A stretch of 64,000 nt of DNA from Metridium senile. Lineage: Eukaryota > Cnidaria > Anthozoa > Actiniaria > Metridiidae. The notes beneath the pieces are model-generated. The model saw only the letters and a list, made by a program, of their open reading frames with translations. It had not been told where the DNA came from and did no database searches. A program made the translations under genes and the position numbers. Numbering within the stretch: the first letter of the stretch is position 1; each line of letters begins with the position of its first letter. This document shows positions 31,573 through 41,552 of the stretch, in pieces. The DNA lies in NCBI GenBank assembly GCA_949775045.1, contig OX459100.1:2317436-2381435 (forward strand), in the 5' to 3' direction.

Positions 31573-32190
31573 ATGACCTCTCTCCCTAATAAAAACATGG
31601 AGGATTACAATCAAATCTACCCGAGTCTGCCACAGGGTGGCGATGACTTCAGACTTCGAAAGACCCATGACGCCTTGGGAAGCTTGGAAAAAGAGGTCAA
31701 ACATTATGGAAACGTGAGAAAAAAGTATAAACGAGCGCAGAGCGCGTTTTCAAAGTTGAGCATGGGCACGGGAGTCCTGTCCGTCATTCTCGGGTCTAGT
31801 GGTTTGGGTACGTCTCTGTCCGGTTTTGGACTCATCGTGGGAGTTCCGTTGGGAGCTTTGGCAGGCGTTTTTGGTCTCACGTCCGTGGGCTGTGCGTCGG
31901 TTTCTAAACGCCTGTCGCAAAAGGTCTCCAAGCACGACCAGACGGCGGCGGTGGCAAGAGCAAAAGTAAATAGCATACGCGACTTGGTTTCTAAAGCTCT
32001 GAAAGACAACAAGATATCGGACGAAGAGTTTTCCTTGATCTTGAACGAGGTGGATAAGTTTGAGGAGATGAAGCTCCAGATTCGTCGAAAGTCAAGAAGG
32101 GAGACTGAAAAAAATATCGACGTGAACAAGCTGAGGGAGGCGGTGAGAGAAGAACTTCTAAAAGACCTCGCGAAAGCACCCGCTCGATGA
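31573..32190 (+). CDS. Polinton protein with hydrophobic hairpin, 205 aa
   Basis: N-terminal charged helix (LEKEVKHYGNVRKKYKRAQ), then a Gly/Leu-rich hydrophobic hairpin (about residues 58-105: MGTGVLSVILGSSGLGTSLS and LIVGVPLGALAGVFGLTSVG). The C-terminal helix is charged (KDNKISDEEFSLILNEVDKF). It is probably membrane-inserted. Function unknown; kept because it is open, well placed and has element-like codon use. Confidence 0.7.
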   Translation: MTSLPNKNMEDYNQIYPSLPQGGDDFRLRKTHDALGSLEKEVKHYGNVRKKYKRAQSAFSKLSMGTGVLSVILGSSGLGTSLSGFGLIVGVPLGALAGVFGLTSVGCASVSKRLSQKVSKHDQTAAVARAKVNSIRDLVSKALKDNKISDEEFSLILNEVDKFEEMKLQIRRKSRRETEKNIDVNKLREAVREELLKDLAKAPAR

Positions 32191-32218
32191 AATTTCTATC
32201 TGAGAGAACGCCCTATGG

Positions 32219-33811
32219 ATGGATCTACGAATTAAGATATCACAAAGAACTGATTTAAAATCTTATATGTTAGATGAAAAAACATACAAGATGAAGTTTA
32301 CAGAATTTGAGAGGTCGCATCCGAACTACGATAGATCTCGTTTCTCTTCCGACGAGCATGGCGAGGTGCGGTTTTTATTCAACGGTCAAGAATACGACCC
32401 ATTCGATGACGTCGGAAAGCTCGTCAAAACATTGTACGAATTTCCGAGCTGGAATGGACGCAGATATGCACCCGAGAACATAAACGATTTTCTGAGGAGC
32501 GGAGGACCGCTTTCGTCCTTTCCGAAAGAATTTCTTTACCAAAGTGACAAGTACCCCGTCGTGTGTACGCCATTTGACAAACGCCCTCCAAGTCTCGACC
32601 TCACATCGCTCGACGTCTACGTCGAACCGCACTCAAAGTTTACGGTAAAACCCAGAAACATATTCACCCGTCTGAGGATCAAACACGCCACCGCCAAAGA
32701 AAGTCATCAGTGGTTGTCGGCTCCCAGCATGAGATATTGGCCTCAACAGCTGTCTTTTGCCGTTTGGTGTTCTACTGCCGGTTGCGGTGTTTCTTACGAC
32801 ATGTTGAGTAATGTTGATCCCATGATACGCTCGTTGATGAGATTTCACGTCTTATTTAGTATCAGGCGAATACTTGCCGAAATGAGCGTTCCCTTACCCG
32901 GCGATAAATATTTCGACAGCGTAAACAACTCCTACAATAGAAGCGCTTACGATAAACTCTGCCGCGAGTTTGGCATGTCCTCCAACAGCGCTTTTCGTTA
33001 TACTGCGGGAGATAACCACGGGCTGGGTATTATCCACAAGACGGTATTCGACGAGGATGTGGTCGTGAAGACTGCGTACGACGATGAACTAGACAGCAAA
33101 TCTACCGCTTTGTGGCCTGATGGTTTCTTTCATTTCAAGGACGAAAGCGGTTCGTGGGGCGATCACGGCCTGGAATACATTTCACCCTCGGAAGAACATC
33201 CGTATAGATATTTTATCCTACAGAAAGGAGCGGGCGTGACAAAGGCCGGGCTGTCGCGATTGAATCAGAGTCTAGAATCTAGCGTCTATTGCATTCTCGG
33301 AAGCCAAGTAAACACCAGAAGCAGCATCATCGGAAATTCTGGTTCGGCCCTGGAGACCCAAAACGTGTTTTTGCGATTGTTCGAGAGCGCGATTGTCGAA
33401 CGCGACATCACCAAGAGCATCCAACGATATCAATTGGCAATCAGTGAAGCCAAGGTCAAACTCGATTTTGCAATCGTCCCGGGCTGTTGGTTATTACCGT
33501 CGAGATTGGTCATCAATGCTCAGTCGACTGTCGGTTACAACAACAAACTACAAAAGGCTTCCGCCGACATGAAATTCGGATTGAACGAATCGCTGAACGC
33601 CGAAGTGAAATCTGTCGGCATCGCGCACGACATGGGCCATTCAAAGGTTGTGTTACCGCATCGGCCGGAGGTGAAGCGTGAGGTAGCAAAACCGAAACCG
33701 GGTGTGAAGACTAGCGAAGCCGGCCAGCGTGTGACGGCAGATCGTCACAGCATTAACCTTGTCACGATCACGGCCGTCGCGGCCGGTTCGGCTTGGTATC
33801 TGTTTCGATAG
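32219..33811 (+). CDS. Polinton 530-aa conserved protein, C-terminal anchor
   Basis: The second largest gene of the element. Mixed alpha/beta; notable stretches are LSFAVWCSTAGCGVSYDML, FHVLFSIRRILAEM, NQSLESSVYCILGSQVN and SIQRYQLAISEAKVKLDFAI. A hydrophobic tail (LVTITAVAAGSAWYLF) could be a C-terminal membrane anchor; there is no N-terminal signal. It resembles proteins that accompany capsid genes in other invertebrate Polinton-like elements, but I know no function. A possible poly(A) signal, AATAAA, lies at about 33,838, just after the stop. Confidence 0.75.
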   Translation: MDLRIKISQRTDLKSYMLDEKTYKMKFTEFERSHPNYDRSRFSSDEHGEVRFLFNGQEYDPFDDVGKLVKTLYEFPSWNGRRYAPENINDFLRSGGPLSSFPKEFLYQSDKYPVVCTPFDKRPPSLDLTSLDVYVEPHSKFTVKPRNIFTRLRIKHATAKESHQWLSAPSMRYWPQQLSFAVWCSTAGCGVSYDMLSNVDPMIRSLMRFHVLFSIRRILAEMSVPLPGDKYFDSVNNSYNRSAYDKLCREFGMSSNSAFRYTAGDNHGLGIIHKTVFDEDVVVKTAYDDELDSKSTALWPDGFFHFKDESGSWGDHGLEYISPSEEHPYRYFILQKGAGVTKAGLSRLNQSLESSVYCILGSQVNTRSSIIGNSGSALETQNVFLRLFESAIVERDITKSIQRYQLAISEAKVKLDFAIVPGCWLLPSRLVINAQSTVGYNNKLQKASADMKFGLNESLNAEVKSVGIAHDMGHSKVVLPHRPEVKREVAKPKPGVKTSEAGQRVTADRHSINLVTITAVAAGSAWYLFR

Positions 33812-34105
33812 CACGTGGGCGGATGTGACGTATTGCAATAAAACAATGACTGTTCACGTGTGAAACAATAGACTGCATACCAGATATCCCTAACAACCAC
33901 GAACTCTCGATGTAAAGACAAAATCTATTTTCGGCATTGCTCGTTGTTAGGGAGGTTAGGAATGTATGACGTCACATCATTATAAAAGTCAAGCTCTTTC
34001 GAAATGGGGTCAGAAGCTGGCAGATTGCCTGAGCGAAAATTAATAGAACCATCCATTTAGCTTTGTAACGCGGGGTGCGTTACAAATCTGTGATAGACTG
34101 TTTCA
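33812..34105. other. gap between convergent Polinton genes
   Basis: Nearly 300 bp without a gene; contains AATAAA near 33,838 (plus strand) and a GTTAGGGAGGTTAGG duplication near 33,950. It separates the 530-aa gene from the opposite-strand Cys/His-repeat gene. Confidence 0.5.
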
Positions 34106-34825
34106 TTATCGGGTTGTGGACGTGATGTTGTTCGTAAACGTCCGCTGTCGTTCGCTAGGCGTTCTGATGAGGCTTGATATCAGCCGAAACGACTCAACTC
34201 CCTTACAAGCTTTACATTGAGCCTTTTGTTTATCACGAGGATAGATTTGAGAGCCCTTGCATAACTTACACGATCGTTTTAATTTATCGTGAATGCAGAT
34301 TTGGGAACCTTTACAGTCTTTGCAGTATGCTTTTACTCTATCGTGGGGACAGATTTGAGAACCTTTACAGTCTTTGCAGTATGCTTTTACTCTATCGTGG
34401 GGACAGATTTGAGAACCTTTACAGTCTTTGCAGAATGATTTCTGTCTATCGTGAGGACAGATTTGAGAGCCTTTACGGTCTTTGCATAACTTACAAAGGA
34501 ATTTCTGTCTATTATGCTCGCATATACCTTTTCCATCACACTCTTTACAGAGATATCTTGCTCGTTTATGCTCGCAGAAACCCTTTGTTTTTTTTGGGGT
34601 GGGTCCTTGAACCGGTGGTGGCGGATTATTCAACGCTTCGACGAGTTCGGCTTTGCGCATATTGCACCGTCCTCTGATGCCTCGCTCTTTTGCCACGATT
34701 AGTAACTGCTTCATTGTTTTGGATTCCATTTGTATCGTAGCGTCTATGCCTTTAAATCTGTTTTTTATATTCGTTATCATAGGGCTTTTCTCTATGGTAA
34801 TGCCGTGGTGGTTGGGGCGGGTCAT
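34106..34825 (-). CDS. Cys/His tandem-repeat protein sharing the PolB N terminus
   Basis: 239 codons. Residues 1 to about 50 are nearly identical to PolB because the gene starts inside the right TIR; this part holds the SAP-like helices (MKQLLIVAKERG and MRKAELVEAL). Then come seven tandem 18-residue units of the type GSQICPHDRVKAYCKDCK, with spacing C-x-H-x6-C-x2-C, probably each binding one zinc. The first units are divergent and the last has lost its first Cys and His (QIYPRDKQKAQC). Two neighbouring units are identical in DNA. The tail is unrelated. It may be a DNA- or RNA-binding regulator of the element; that is inference. Confidence 0.8.
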   Translation of the reverse strand: MTRPNHHGITIEKSPMITNIKNRFKGIDATIQMESKTMKQLLIVAKERGIRGRCNMRKAELVEALNNPPPPVQGPTPKKTKGFCEHKRARYLCKECDGKGICEHNRQKFLCKLCKDRKGSQICPHDRQKSFCKDCKGSQICPHDRVKAYCKDCKGSQICPHDRVKAYCKDCKGSQICIHDKLKRSCKLCKGSQIYPRDKQKAQCKACKGVESFRLISSLIRTPSERQRTFTNNITSTTR

Positions 34826-36032
34826 GACAATTTAAAAAATTTCAAATTTGAATTTTGCGATGCGTTTTGAACTTTTGTCCTTCCTCCGGCTCTTGTATAC
34901 TACTCAGGCTGACAAATTGTCCGTTACAATAGCTTAACAGAGAGAGATTCTTTATTTAATTTATAAGTTATTTATACTAACAGAAACGCATAAATCACAG
35001 CCGGTTTGCGGTGAGGCTGGAGTTTTGAATCTCAGGCTAGAGATTTGAATCTAAGCCGGGCTGGAGTTTCCTTTCATGCTGTAGTTTTGAATGTAGTTTT
35101 GAATCTAAGGCTAGGAATGTCAGGCTGTTTAGTTTTGAGTCTAATGCCGTAGATATTTAAATCTAAGGCTGGAGTATCAGGCAAATTTCAGGCTGGAGTT
35201 TTCCATCTAAGACTAGTTTTGAATCTAAGGCTGCCTAGTTTTGGATCTAAGGCTGAAGTTTTGAATCTAAGGCTTGAGGTTTGAATCTAAGGCTGGAGTT
35301 TCGAATGTCAGGAATGTCAGAAATGTCAGGCTGTTAGTTTTGAATCTAAGGCCGTAGATATTTAATTTGAATCTAAGGCTGGAATATCAGGCGAATTTCA
35401 GGCTGTAGTTTTCCGTCTAAGACTAGTTTTGAATCTAAGGCTGTAGTTTTGGATCTAAGGCTGAAGTTTTGAATCTAAGGCTTGAGGTTTGAATCTAAGG
35501 CTGGAGTTTCGAATGTCAGGAATGTCAGAAATGTCAGGCTGTTAGTTTTGAATCTAAGGCCGTAGATATTTAATTTGAATCTAAGGCTGGAATATCAGGC
35601 GAATTTCAGGCTGTAGTTTTGAATCTAAGGCTGAAGTTTTGAATCTAAGGCTGTAGTTATGAATCTAAGACTGTAGTTTTGAATCTAAGGCAGTAGTTAT
35701 GAATCTAAGACTGTAGTTTTGAATCTAAGGCTGGAGTTTTGAATGTAAGGCTAGAGATTTGAATCTAAGGCTGGAGTTTAATTGAATCTCAGGCTGGAGC
35801 GTAAAATATAATTTTGTGTATTATAAGTTTTATATATCGTCCCTAAATTGATTTAATAAATTGAACCCAAGTAATAACTACATATCTGACTTGCAATTAC
35901 TTTACATTTATCAGTTGTGTTGTTGTAATAAAGCTTTAACAAACTGACCTTGTTGACCTCCCCCCGGAAATGAATGTGAATCTGAGGCAATGTGAATCTC
36001 AGGCTACCAATCTCAGGCCAGCTTCACTTTGG
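34610..36032 (-). repeat. Polinton right terminal inverted repeat
   Basis: Inverse copy of the left TIR, ending CCAGCTTCACTTTGG. The internal array of TTTGAATCTAAGGCT units (about 35,010-35,800) is much longer than on the left, which explains the 1.4 kb versus 0.9 kb. A sub-block of about 185 bp is itself duplicated (35,220-35,400 and 35,405-35,590). Confidence 0.9.
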
Positions 36033-36041
36033 CTAAAACAC
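36033..36041 (+). repeat. putative target-site duplication, right
   Basis: CTAAAACAC, matching 20,529-20,537. Confidence 0.6.
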
Positions 36042-36588
36042 ACTATATGTTGATCCAAGCAAGACAATAACAGCACCATATAGCAAAGGTAATGCTTTTA
36101 CCTTTAAAATTACAACAATGTGTTGCAATGAATTTATGTTCTTTAATTTATAATAACAAAAATGAAATTACTTCATCAAATGATCTTGTAATGATCATGA
36201 ATATTGAGCATCAGTTCTGATTGTCACAATCGGCATGACAGTCATTTCTCATGAAATCAGAACTACCCACAAGTTTAAATGTGTTTAATACTGATTATGA
36301 ACTTCAATTTAGTGACAGTTTTACAGGTAATCTACAAAAAGAAACTGCAAATTATTCATATCAGATATAGGTAGATAAACAAATTTCTGATGAAAGTGCG
36401 CGTTCACGCAGGCGTCTATTTTCATAAATTGTACTTATAATCATGGATATAATTAAACGCGTAGCTAGAGCATCAAAGAGAATCCCGAGTTCACGCAGTT
36501 ATGCGTCTAGTTATAAATTAATTTTAACCCCTTTGCTGAAGTCGGAGATATGGTGATCATACCTTTTACTGTAGTTGAAGATCAACGT
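36042..36588. other. flank between Polinton and DIRS element
   Basis: AT-rich, no gene seen. The last 80 bp (36,510-36,588, with GCTGAAGTCGGAGATATGG) match the CACAGGCAGCCC-family element at 53,290-53,370 in inverse orientation. They are the left half of the site into which the DIRS element inserted. Confidence 0.6.
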
Positions 36589-36761
36589 CAGTTCTACTTC
36601 ATCATTGGTCATTGGTCGTTTGGAGTCACGTGAGAGAGAGCGCGCGAACCTGGGAGATCAATTTGTGTGTGATACCTCGGGAGGTCAACTGCTACTCGAT
36701 CTAGAGCGGGAATTTCCAAGCAAAAACTCATCAAAATCCGTTTCTACCAAGAAATAAAGAT

Positions 36762-38134
36762 ATGGGTGACCACACTGAAGAAGATATACTTCTAAGAGAA
36801 GATACAGAATCGACCAAGAACACAGAAAACACCGAAAATACGAGCGACTCGCTCGCCACCTTGATTACCAACATGAATCATGGTGGCCTTGTCAGGGAAT
36901 ATTTCCTCAATGGGAAATACCCTTAAACGAATGCATGCTGACACAGCATCACGTTCAAATAAAAGACAAAAGTCTACTGTCACCAGTTACGATGGCAGTG
37001 AGAGTGATTCTGGAGAGGAGTCTACCGACTCGGCGGACTCTAGCAAATTGCTTCGGACTACACGTGCTCGACAAGAGACCGTGCCAGGATCCCAGAACGT
37101 CAACAGCTTAAACGAGAAAAGCTTTTTGGGCACCATCAGCCAAGATTATGACGCAGAAGATAAAACTACTGACGCCGTAAAAGGCGATTTAGCAGATTTT
37201 GTAAACAAACGGTTTTCTGCGTCACTTGGCGAAACTAAGCTCAAGGACAAACTTGACAAATATGGCCGCCCGTCAAACTGTGACAAGCTCGTGGTTCCCA
37301 CAGTGAACCCAGAGATTTGGAACAAACTCAAACACTCAGCTAGAACGCGGGACCTCCGTGTAGCTGCTGTTCAAAAGACGACTACAAAAGTAGCATCCGT
37401 GTAAACCGGCTCGGCTAGCAAGATTATGAATATGCTTGCCAGGGTTCGTACGGGTTTTGGAAAGTCTTGGAAAGTTTTGGAAATTGGTAATGCATTTTTC
37501 CAGGACCTGGAAAGTTTTGGAAAATTCCTTTTTCACCTGCTGGGCTATGGAAAAGTTATGAATTTTTTGTCGGTTGCCCAGCTCCTACCTTGCAAAGAAC
37601 TGTTTTCGTTGTAATTAAAAAACGGCTGATGATTTTTTTGCCTGCCGCAATCAATGCCCGCTGGCACTTTTCGCTTGTGTGGTTTTGGAATTTTGAGTAA
37701 TAGGCTTTGAAAAAGTTTTGGAAAACTTTTGGAAATTTTCTCTGAGGATTCTGTACGAACCCTGTGCTTGATGACAAGAAAAGCCAATCTGCTGAAAATC
37801 TAGAAAAGCTGTTGACTTTGAATACAGATGCCATTGCTCTACTAGGGCATGTAAATCAAAAAAAAATTATAAAAATTATAAAAATTATAGCTCCTTATGT
37901 TCACCACACGTCCCAATTACAGGCAAGTTGTTTGGAGATGAACTCCAGTCACAACTGAACAGCATCAAGGCAGCCAACAAAGTTAGCAGCCTTGCAGCTG
38001 GGAGCTCTTACAGGCGTCATTCAAACTGGAATAAGCCTAGCAGCCATGATCACGAAAAACGTGGGAAGCCTTTTTTAGGCAGAAAGGGGAACAGAAACTT
38101 TCCCAATCGAAAGAAACAGTGGGAAAAGAAATAA
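36762..38134 (+). pseudogene. DIRS gag-like protein, frameshifted and MITE-interrupted
   Basis: The ATG at 36,762 starts MGDHTEEDILLRED and runs to a stop at about 36,927. The continuation lies in another frame (about 36,880-37,404) with NTLKRMHADTASRSNKRQK and the gag-typical DKYGRPSNCDKLVVPTVNPE. A MITE (37,440-37,764) interrupts it. The tail resumes with SAENLEKLLTLNTDAIALLG and, after a low-complexity AAAATTAT tract, GDELQSQLNSIKAANKVSS, ending in a basic KKQWEKK at 38,134. At least one frameshift and one insertion, so it is not functional. Confidence 0.75.
37440..37764. mobile_element. hAT-like MITE, CAGGGTTCGTAC ends
   Basis: Starts CAGGGTTCGTACGGGTTTTG and ends GTACGAACCCTG. TGCTTG flanks both ends, possibly a worn 8-bp duplication. 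The interior repeats TTTTGGAAAG. The same TIR class occurs at 58,093-58,395. Confidence 0.8.
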
Positions 38135-38226
38135 ATATATCAACCACTGCACTGACTCAGGTAAATGTAAAACATTTTATGTCACTTGTACCAACTCTAC
38201 AAGATTATTTTACTACTAGAGCAGAC

Positions 38227-39518
38227 CAAGGGCGCCAAAACGAAAAGTTCAGTGCATTGTGAAATGTTTGGACCTAGCCTAATATAAATTAAGTTTCACT
38301 TATCTCAAATATTGTCCAGAGAATGTGTAATTGTCCGCTTTTAATCACGATAATGTGCTGTATTCCACCACACCGACAATAATACCAACGGTCGTTTGAA
38401 CGCTAAGATTGTGTGCCGCTGTACTAGCCGTTCAACGTAGTGCTGTCGCGAATATTCGTTATTCATTAGCCAAACACTAATTGGATTAAAATCGTTTTCG
38501 TCTCTCCATTCACCTAAAGAGACAGGGGTAGGAAACAACCCGCGGCCCCTTTGTGGACTCGTCTGCTCAACTAATCGGATTATTTTGGCAGTACATAGGG
38601 TAAATTGTTTACACAGCGATGACTGATTCTTCTCCGTCGGTTGGGAAATCGGACGCCGAAGCGGGCTTCGTAATACATCGGGTGCTTGCGTATAAAAATC
38701 TGTTATTTGGCCGTTTATATTTTGAATTCAACAATAGCCGTTAAACTCAATATCTAAAAACAATTACGATGACTATATTAAACACGGCAAATTACCCTAA
38801 ATTTTGTGAATGTTGCTTGATGTTTCTTGTGCCGATCGCTTTATTCACGGGTCATTCAAAAAATACTCCATCACTGTCTATCGTCGGTTTAAGTACGTAC
38901 AAATTGTACTATAAACTTGTTCTTTTTCAAAAAATACTACCCATCGTTACTATGATTGGTGCTCGAATAAAGCGACCGGCACAAGAGAACATATACGAGT
39001 ATGCCTGTGCTGAGTGCAAGACCGCTATTTTAAAACTTTGCTAATAGTCCGCGGCTTCAAGCACCCGATGTATTACGAAGCCCGCTTCGGCGTCCGATTT
39101 CCCAACCGACGGAGAAGAATCAGTCATCGCTGTGTAAACAATTTACCCTATGTACTGCCAAAATAATCCGATTAGTTGAGCAGACGAGTCCACAAAGGGG
39201 CCGCGGGTTGTTTCCTACCCCTGTCTCTTTAGGTGAATGGAGAGACGAAAACGATTTTAATCCAATTAGTGTTTGGCTAATGAATAACGAATATTCGCGA
39301 CAGCACTACGTTGAACGGCTAGTACAGCGGCACACAATCTTAGCGTTCAAACGACCGTTGGTATTATTGTCGGTGTGGTGGAATACAGCACATTATCGTG
39401 ATTAAAAGCGGACAATTACACATTCTCTGGACAATATTTGAGATAAGTGAAACTTAATTTATATTAGGCTAGGTCCAAACATTTCACAATGCACTGAACT
39501 TTTCGTTTTGGCGCCCTT
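38227..39518. mobile_element. hAT-type foldback element with 462-bp TIRs
   Basis: Ends CAAGGGCGCC and GGCGCCCTT, flanked by the 8-bp direct repeat GAGCAGAC (38,219-38,226 and 39,519-39,526). The arms run 38,227-38,688 and 39,058-39,518. A 65-aa frame in each arm is the same sequence mirrored. The centre has one 91-codon frame (38,769-39,044, ending KTAILKLC) without a known domain. The 8-bp duplication and end sequence point to mobilisation by a hAT transposase. It interrupts the start of the DIRS RT gene. Confidence 0.9.
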
Positions 39519-39529
39519 GAGCAGACTGC

Positions 39530-41552
39530 TTTAAAGCTGGCATACTTGTAGATTATTTAAACAGCTGGAAACTAATAACATCAGACCCTGAAATTTTGTC
39601 AATGATTCAAGGCACACACATTGAATTTAACTCAATGCCTATTCAAGGGACACCCCCAACACAGTCTGTTAGACATTCTGAAATTACTGTGATCAATACT
39701 GAAATAGACAAACTTATACAAAAGGGCGTCATTGTACCCACTGGGCATGAGAATGGAGAGTTCACATCTCCAATATTTATAAGACCAAAAAAGGATGGGT
39801 CCTTTAGATTAATTCTTAATCTGAAAAGGCTCAATGAGCATGTTGAATATAAGCATTTCAAAATGGACATTTTGAGGTCAGCCATTAATATGATGAGGCC
39901 CAACTGCTTTATGGCCTCGGTTGATCTCAAGAATGCATATTATTCTGTGCCTATTGCCAAAACTGATCAAAAATACCTAAAATTTGAGTGGATGGGACAA
40001 TGTTATAAGTTTACAGCTTTTCCTAATGGGTTAGCATTTTGCCCACAAAAATTCACAAAACTTTTAAAGCCAGTTTATGCAACTTTAAGGCAGTCTGGTC
40101 ATTTATCATCCTCCTACATTGATGATTCTTACCTTCAGGGAGATGACTTTAATGACTGTGTGAGTAATGTTATTGATACAATCAAATTGTTTGATTCATT
40201 GGGGTTCATTATCCATCCCCAAAAGTCTGTGCTTGTGCCTTCACAGAATATCACCTATCTAGGGTTTGTGCTTGACTCCGTAAAAATGAAAGTAAAACTG
40301 ACAAGGGAAAAATCACATAAGCTTAAAAGTGCATGTAAAAAACTCCTTTGTTGTATGAAACCTTCCATTAGGGAGGTCATATCACTTCTTGGGCTCATGA
40401 CATCCAGTTTCCCAGCTGTCATGTATGGCCCTCTACATTTTAGACTTATTGATATGGAGAAAACAAAGGCCCTTCAACTAGCTAAGGGAGACTTTGACAT
40501 GCCTATGCAATTATCTGAACCTGCACTAGCAGACATAAAATGGTGGCGTGATTCAATAGACAATACATTTAATGATATTCAACATGGACAACCAGATATT
40601 TATCATTCATACAGATGCATCAAAGCATGGATGGGGGGCTGTGTTGGTAACACAACCTCGAGGGGTGCATGGACCCCAATGGAAGCCCTCCATCACATCA
40701 ACTATCTTGAGATGTTGGCAGTTTTGTTTGCCTTAAAAGCATTTCAAACGTATATTGAAGCCAAACATGTCAGAGTAATGATTGACAACACAACAGCTGT
40801 AACAACTCTTACACACATGGGTACAAGCCACTCAAAGTTGTGTAATGAGTTGAGTAGCACGGTGTACATGGGACTGGTGCATTGATCATAATATATGGTT
40901 GTCCACATCACATATCCCAGGGAAGATGAATATCATAGCTGACAGAAAATCTAGAAATACTAATATAGGAACTGAATGGTCTTTAGACCAAAGTATATAC
41001 ATTAAAGCAATAGCCAAATTAGGTGTAAAGCCTGATATTGATCTTTTTGAATCAAGATTAAACTACAAAGTAAAACCATTTGTAGCATATCAACCTGACC
41101 CAGAAGCATATGCTGTTGATGCATTTACTTTGGCATGGGATTCTTATTTATTCTATGCTTTTCCTCCTTTCAGCATTATAGCATTGGCTCTTCAGGAAAT
41201 TCAGGAGGAGAAGGCAACAGGACTGATACTAGTGCCGAAGTGGCGAACCCAACCATGGTGGCCAACACTAATGAGAATGGTAATACAACATCCTCTGGAA
41301 CTGCCCAGGAAAAAAGGGTTGATATTTCAACCAAGTCAACCAGAGCTAGTTCACCTACTTCACAAAAAGCTAGTACTACTACTATGCCATATATCTGGGA
41401 ACAGCTTGAAAGTCGAGGACTATCAGAGCAGGCTACAGAATTGGTCATGCACTCATGGAGAGACAGTACCAGAAAACAGTATAATCCATACATCGAAAGA
41501 TGGAAACAGTACTGCAGTAAAAGGGAAATGGATCCACTTTCAGCTTCTGTAG
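39530..41552 (+). pseudogene. DIRS reverse transcriptase/RNase H, frameshifted
   Basis: The frame is open from about 39,530, right after the hAT insertion (GILVDYLNSWKLITSD), through the ATG at 39,596 to 40,885. RT signatures: SPIFIRPKKDGSFRLILNLK, FMASVDLKNAYYSVPI and the catalytic SSYIDDSYLQ. The RNase H region follows, where the ORF reads HSYRCIKAWMGG while the alternative frame gives the expected HTDAS, so there are local compensating indels. A further indel near 40,875 shifts the frame. The rest (HIPGKMNIIADRKSR, LFESRLNYKV, FPPFSII) continues in the frame of 40,899-41,552. Inactive as it stands. Confidence 0.85.

Larger units (their letters stand above)
20538..36032. mobile_element. Polinton/Maverick-type element (endogenous adintovirus-like), apparently complete
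   Basis: A 15.5-kb element with long terminal inverted repeats, a protein-primed PolB, a retroviral-type integrase, a candidate capsid protein, a packaging ATPase and seven or more further genes. A direct repeat CTAAAACAC flanks it (20,529-20,537 and 36,033-36,041), with one extra C on the left; Polintons usually make about 6-bp duplications, so part of this match may be chance. GC and coding density are far higher than in the surrounding intron. No frameshift or stop is seen in any of the larger genes. Order: PolB (+), integrase (-, convergent), capsid (+), ATPase (+), small genes (+), 530-aa protein (+), Cys/His-repeat protein (-). Confidence 0.92.
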
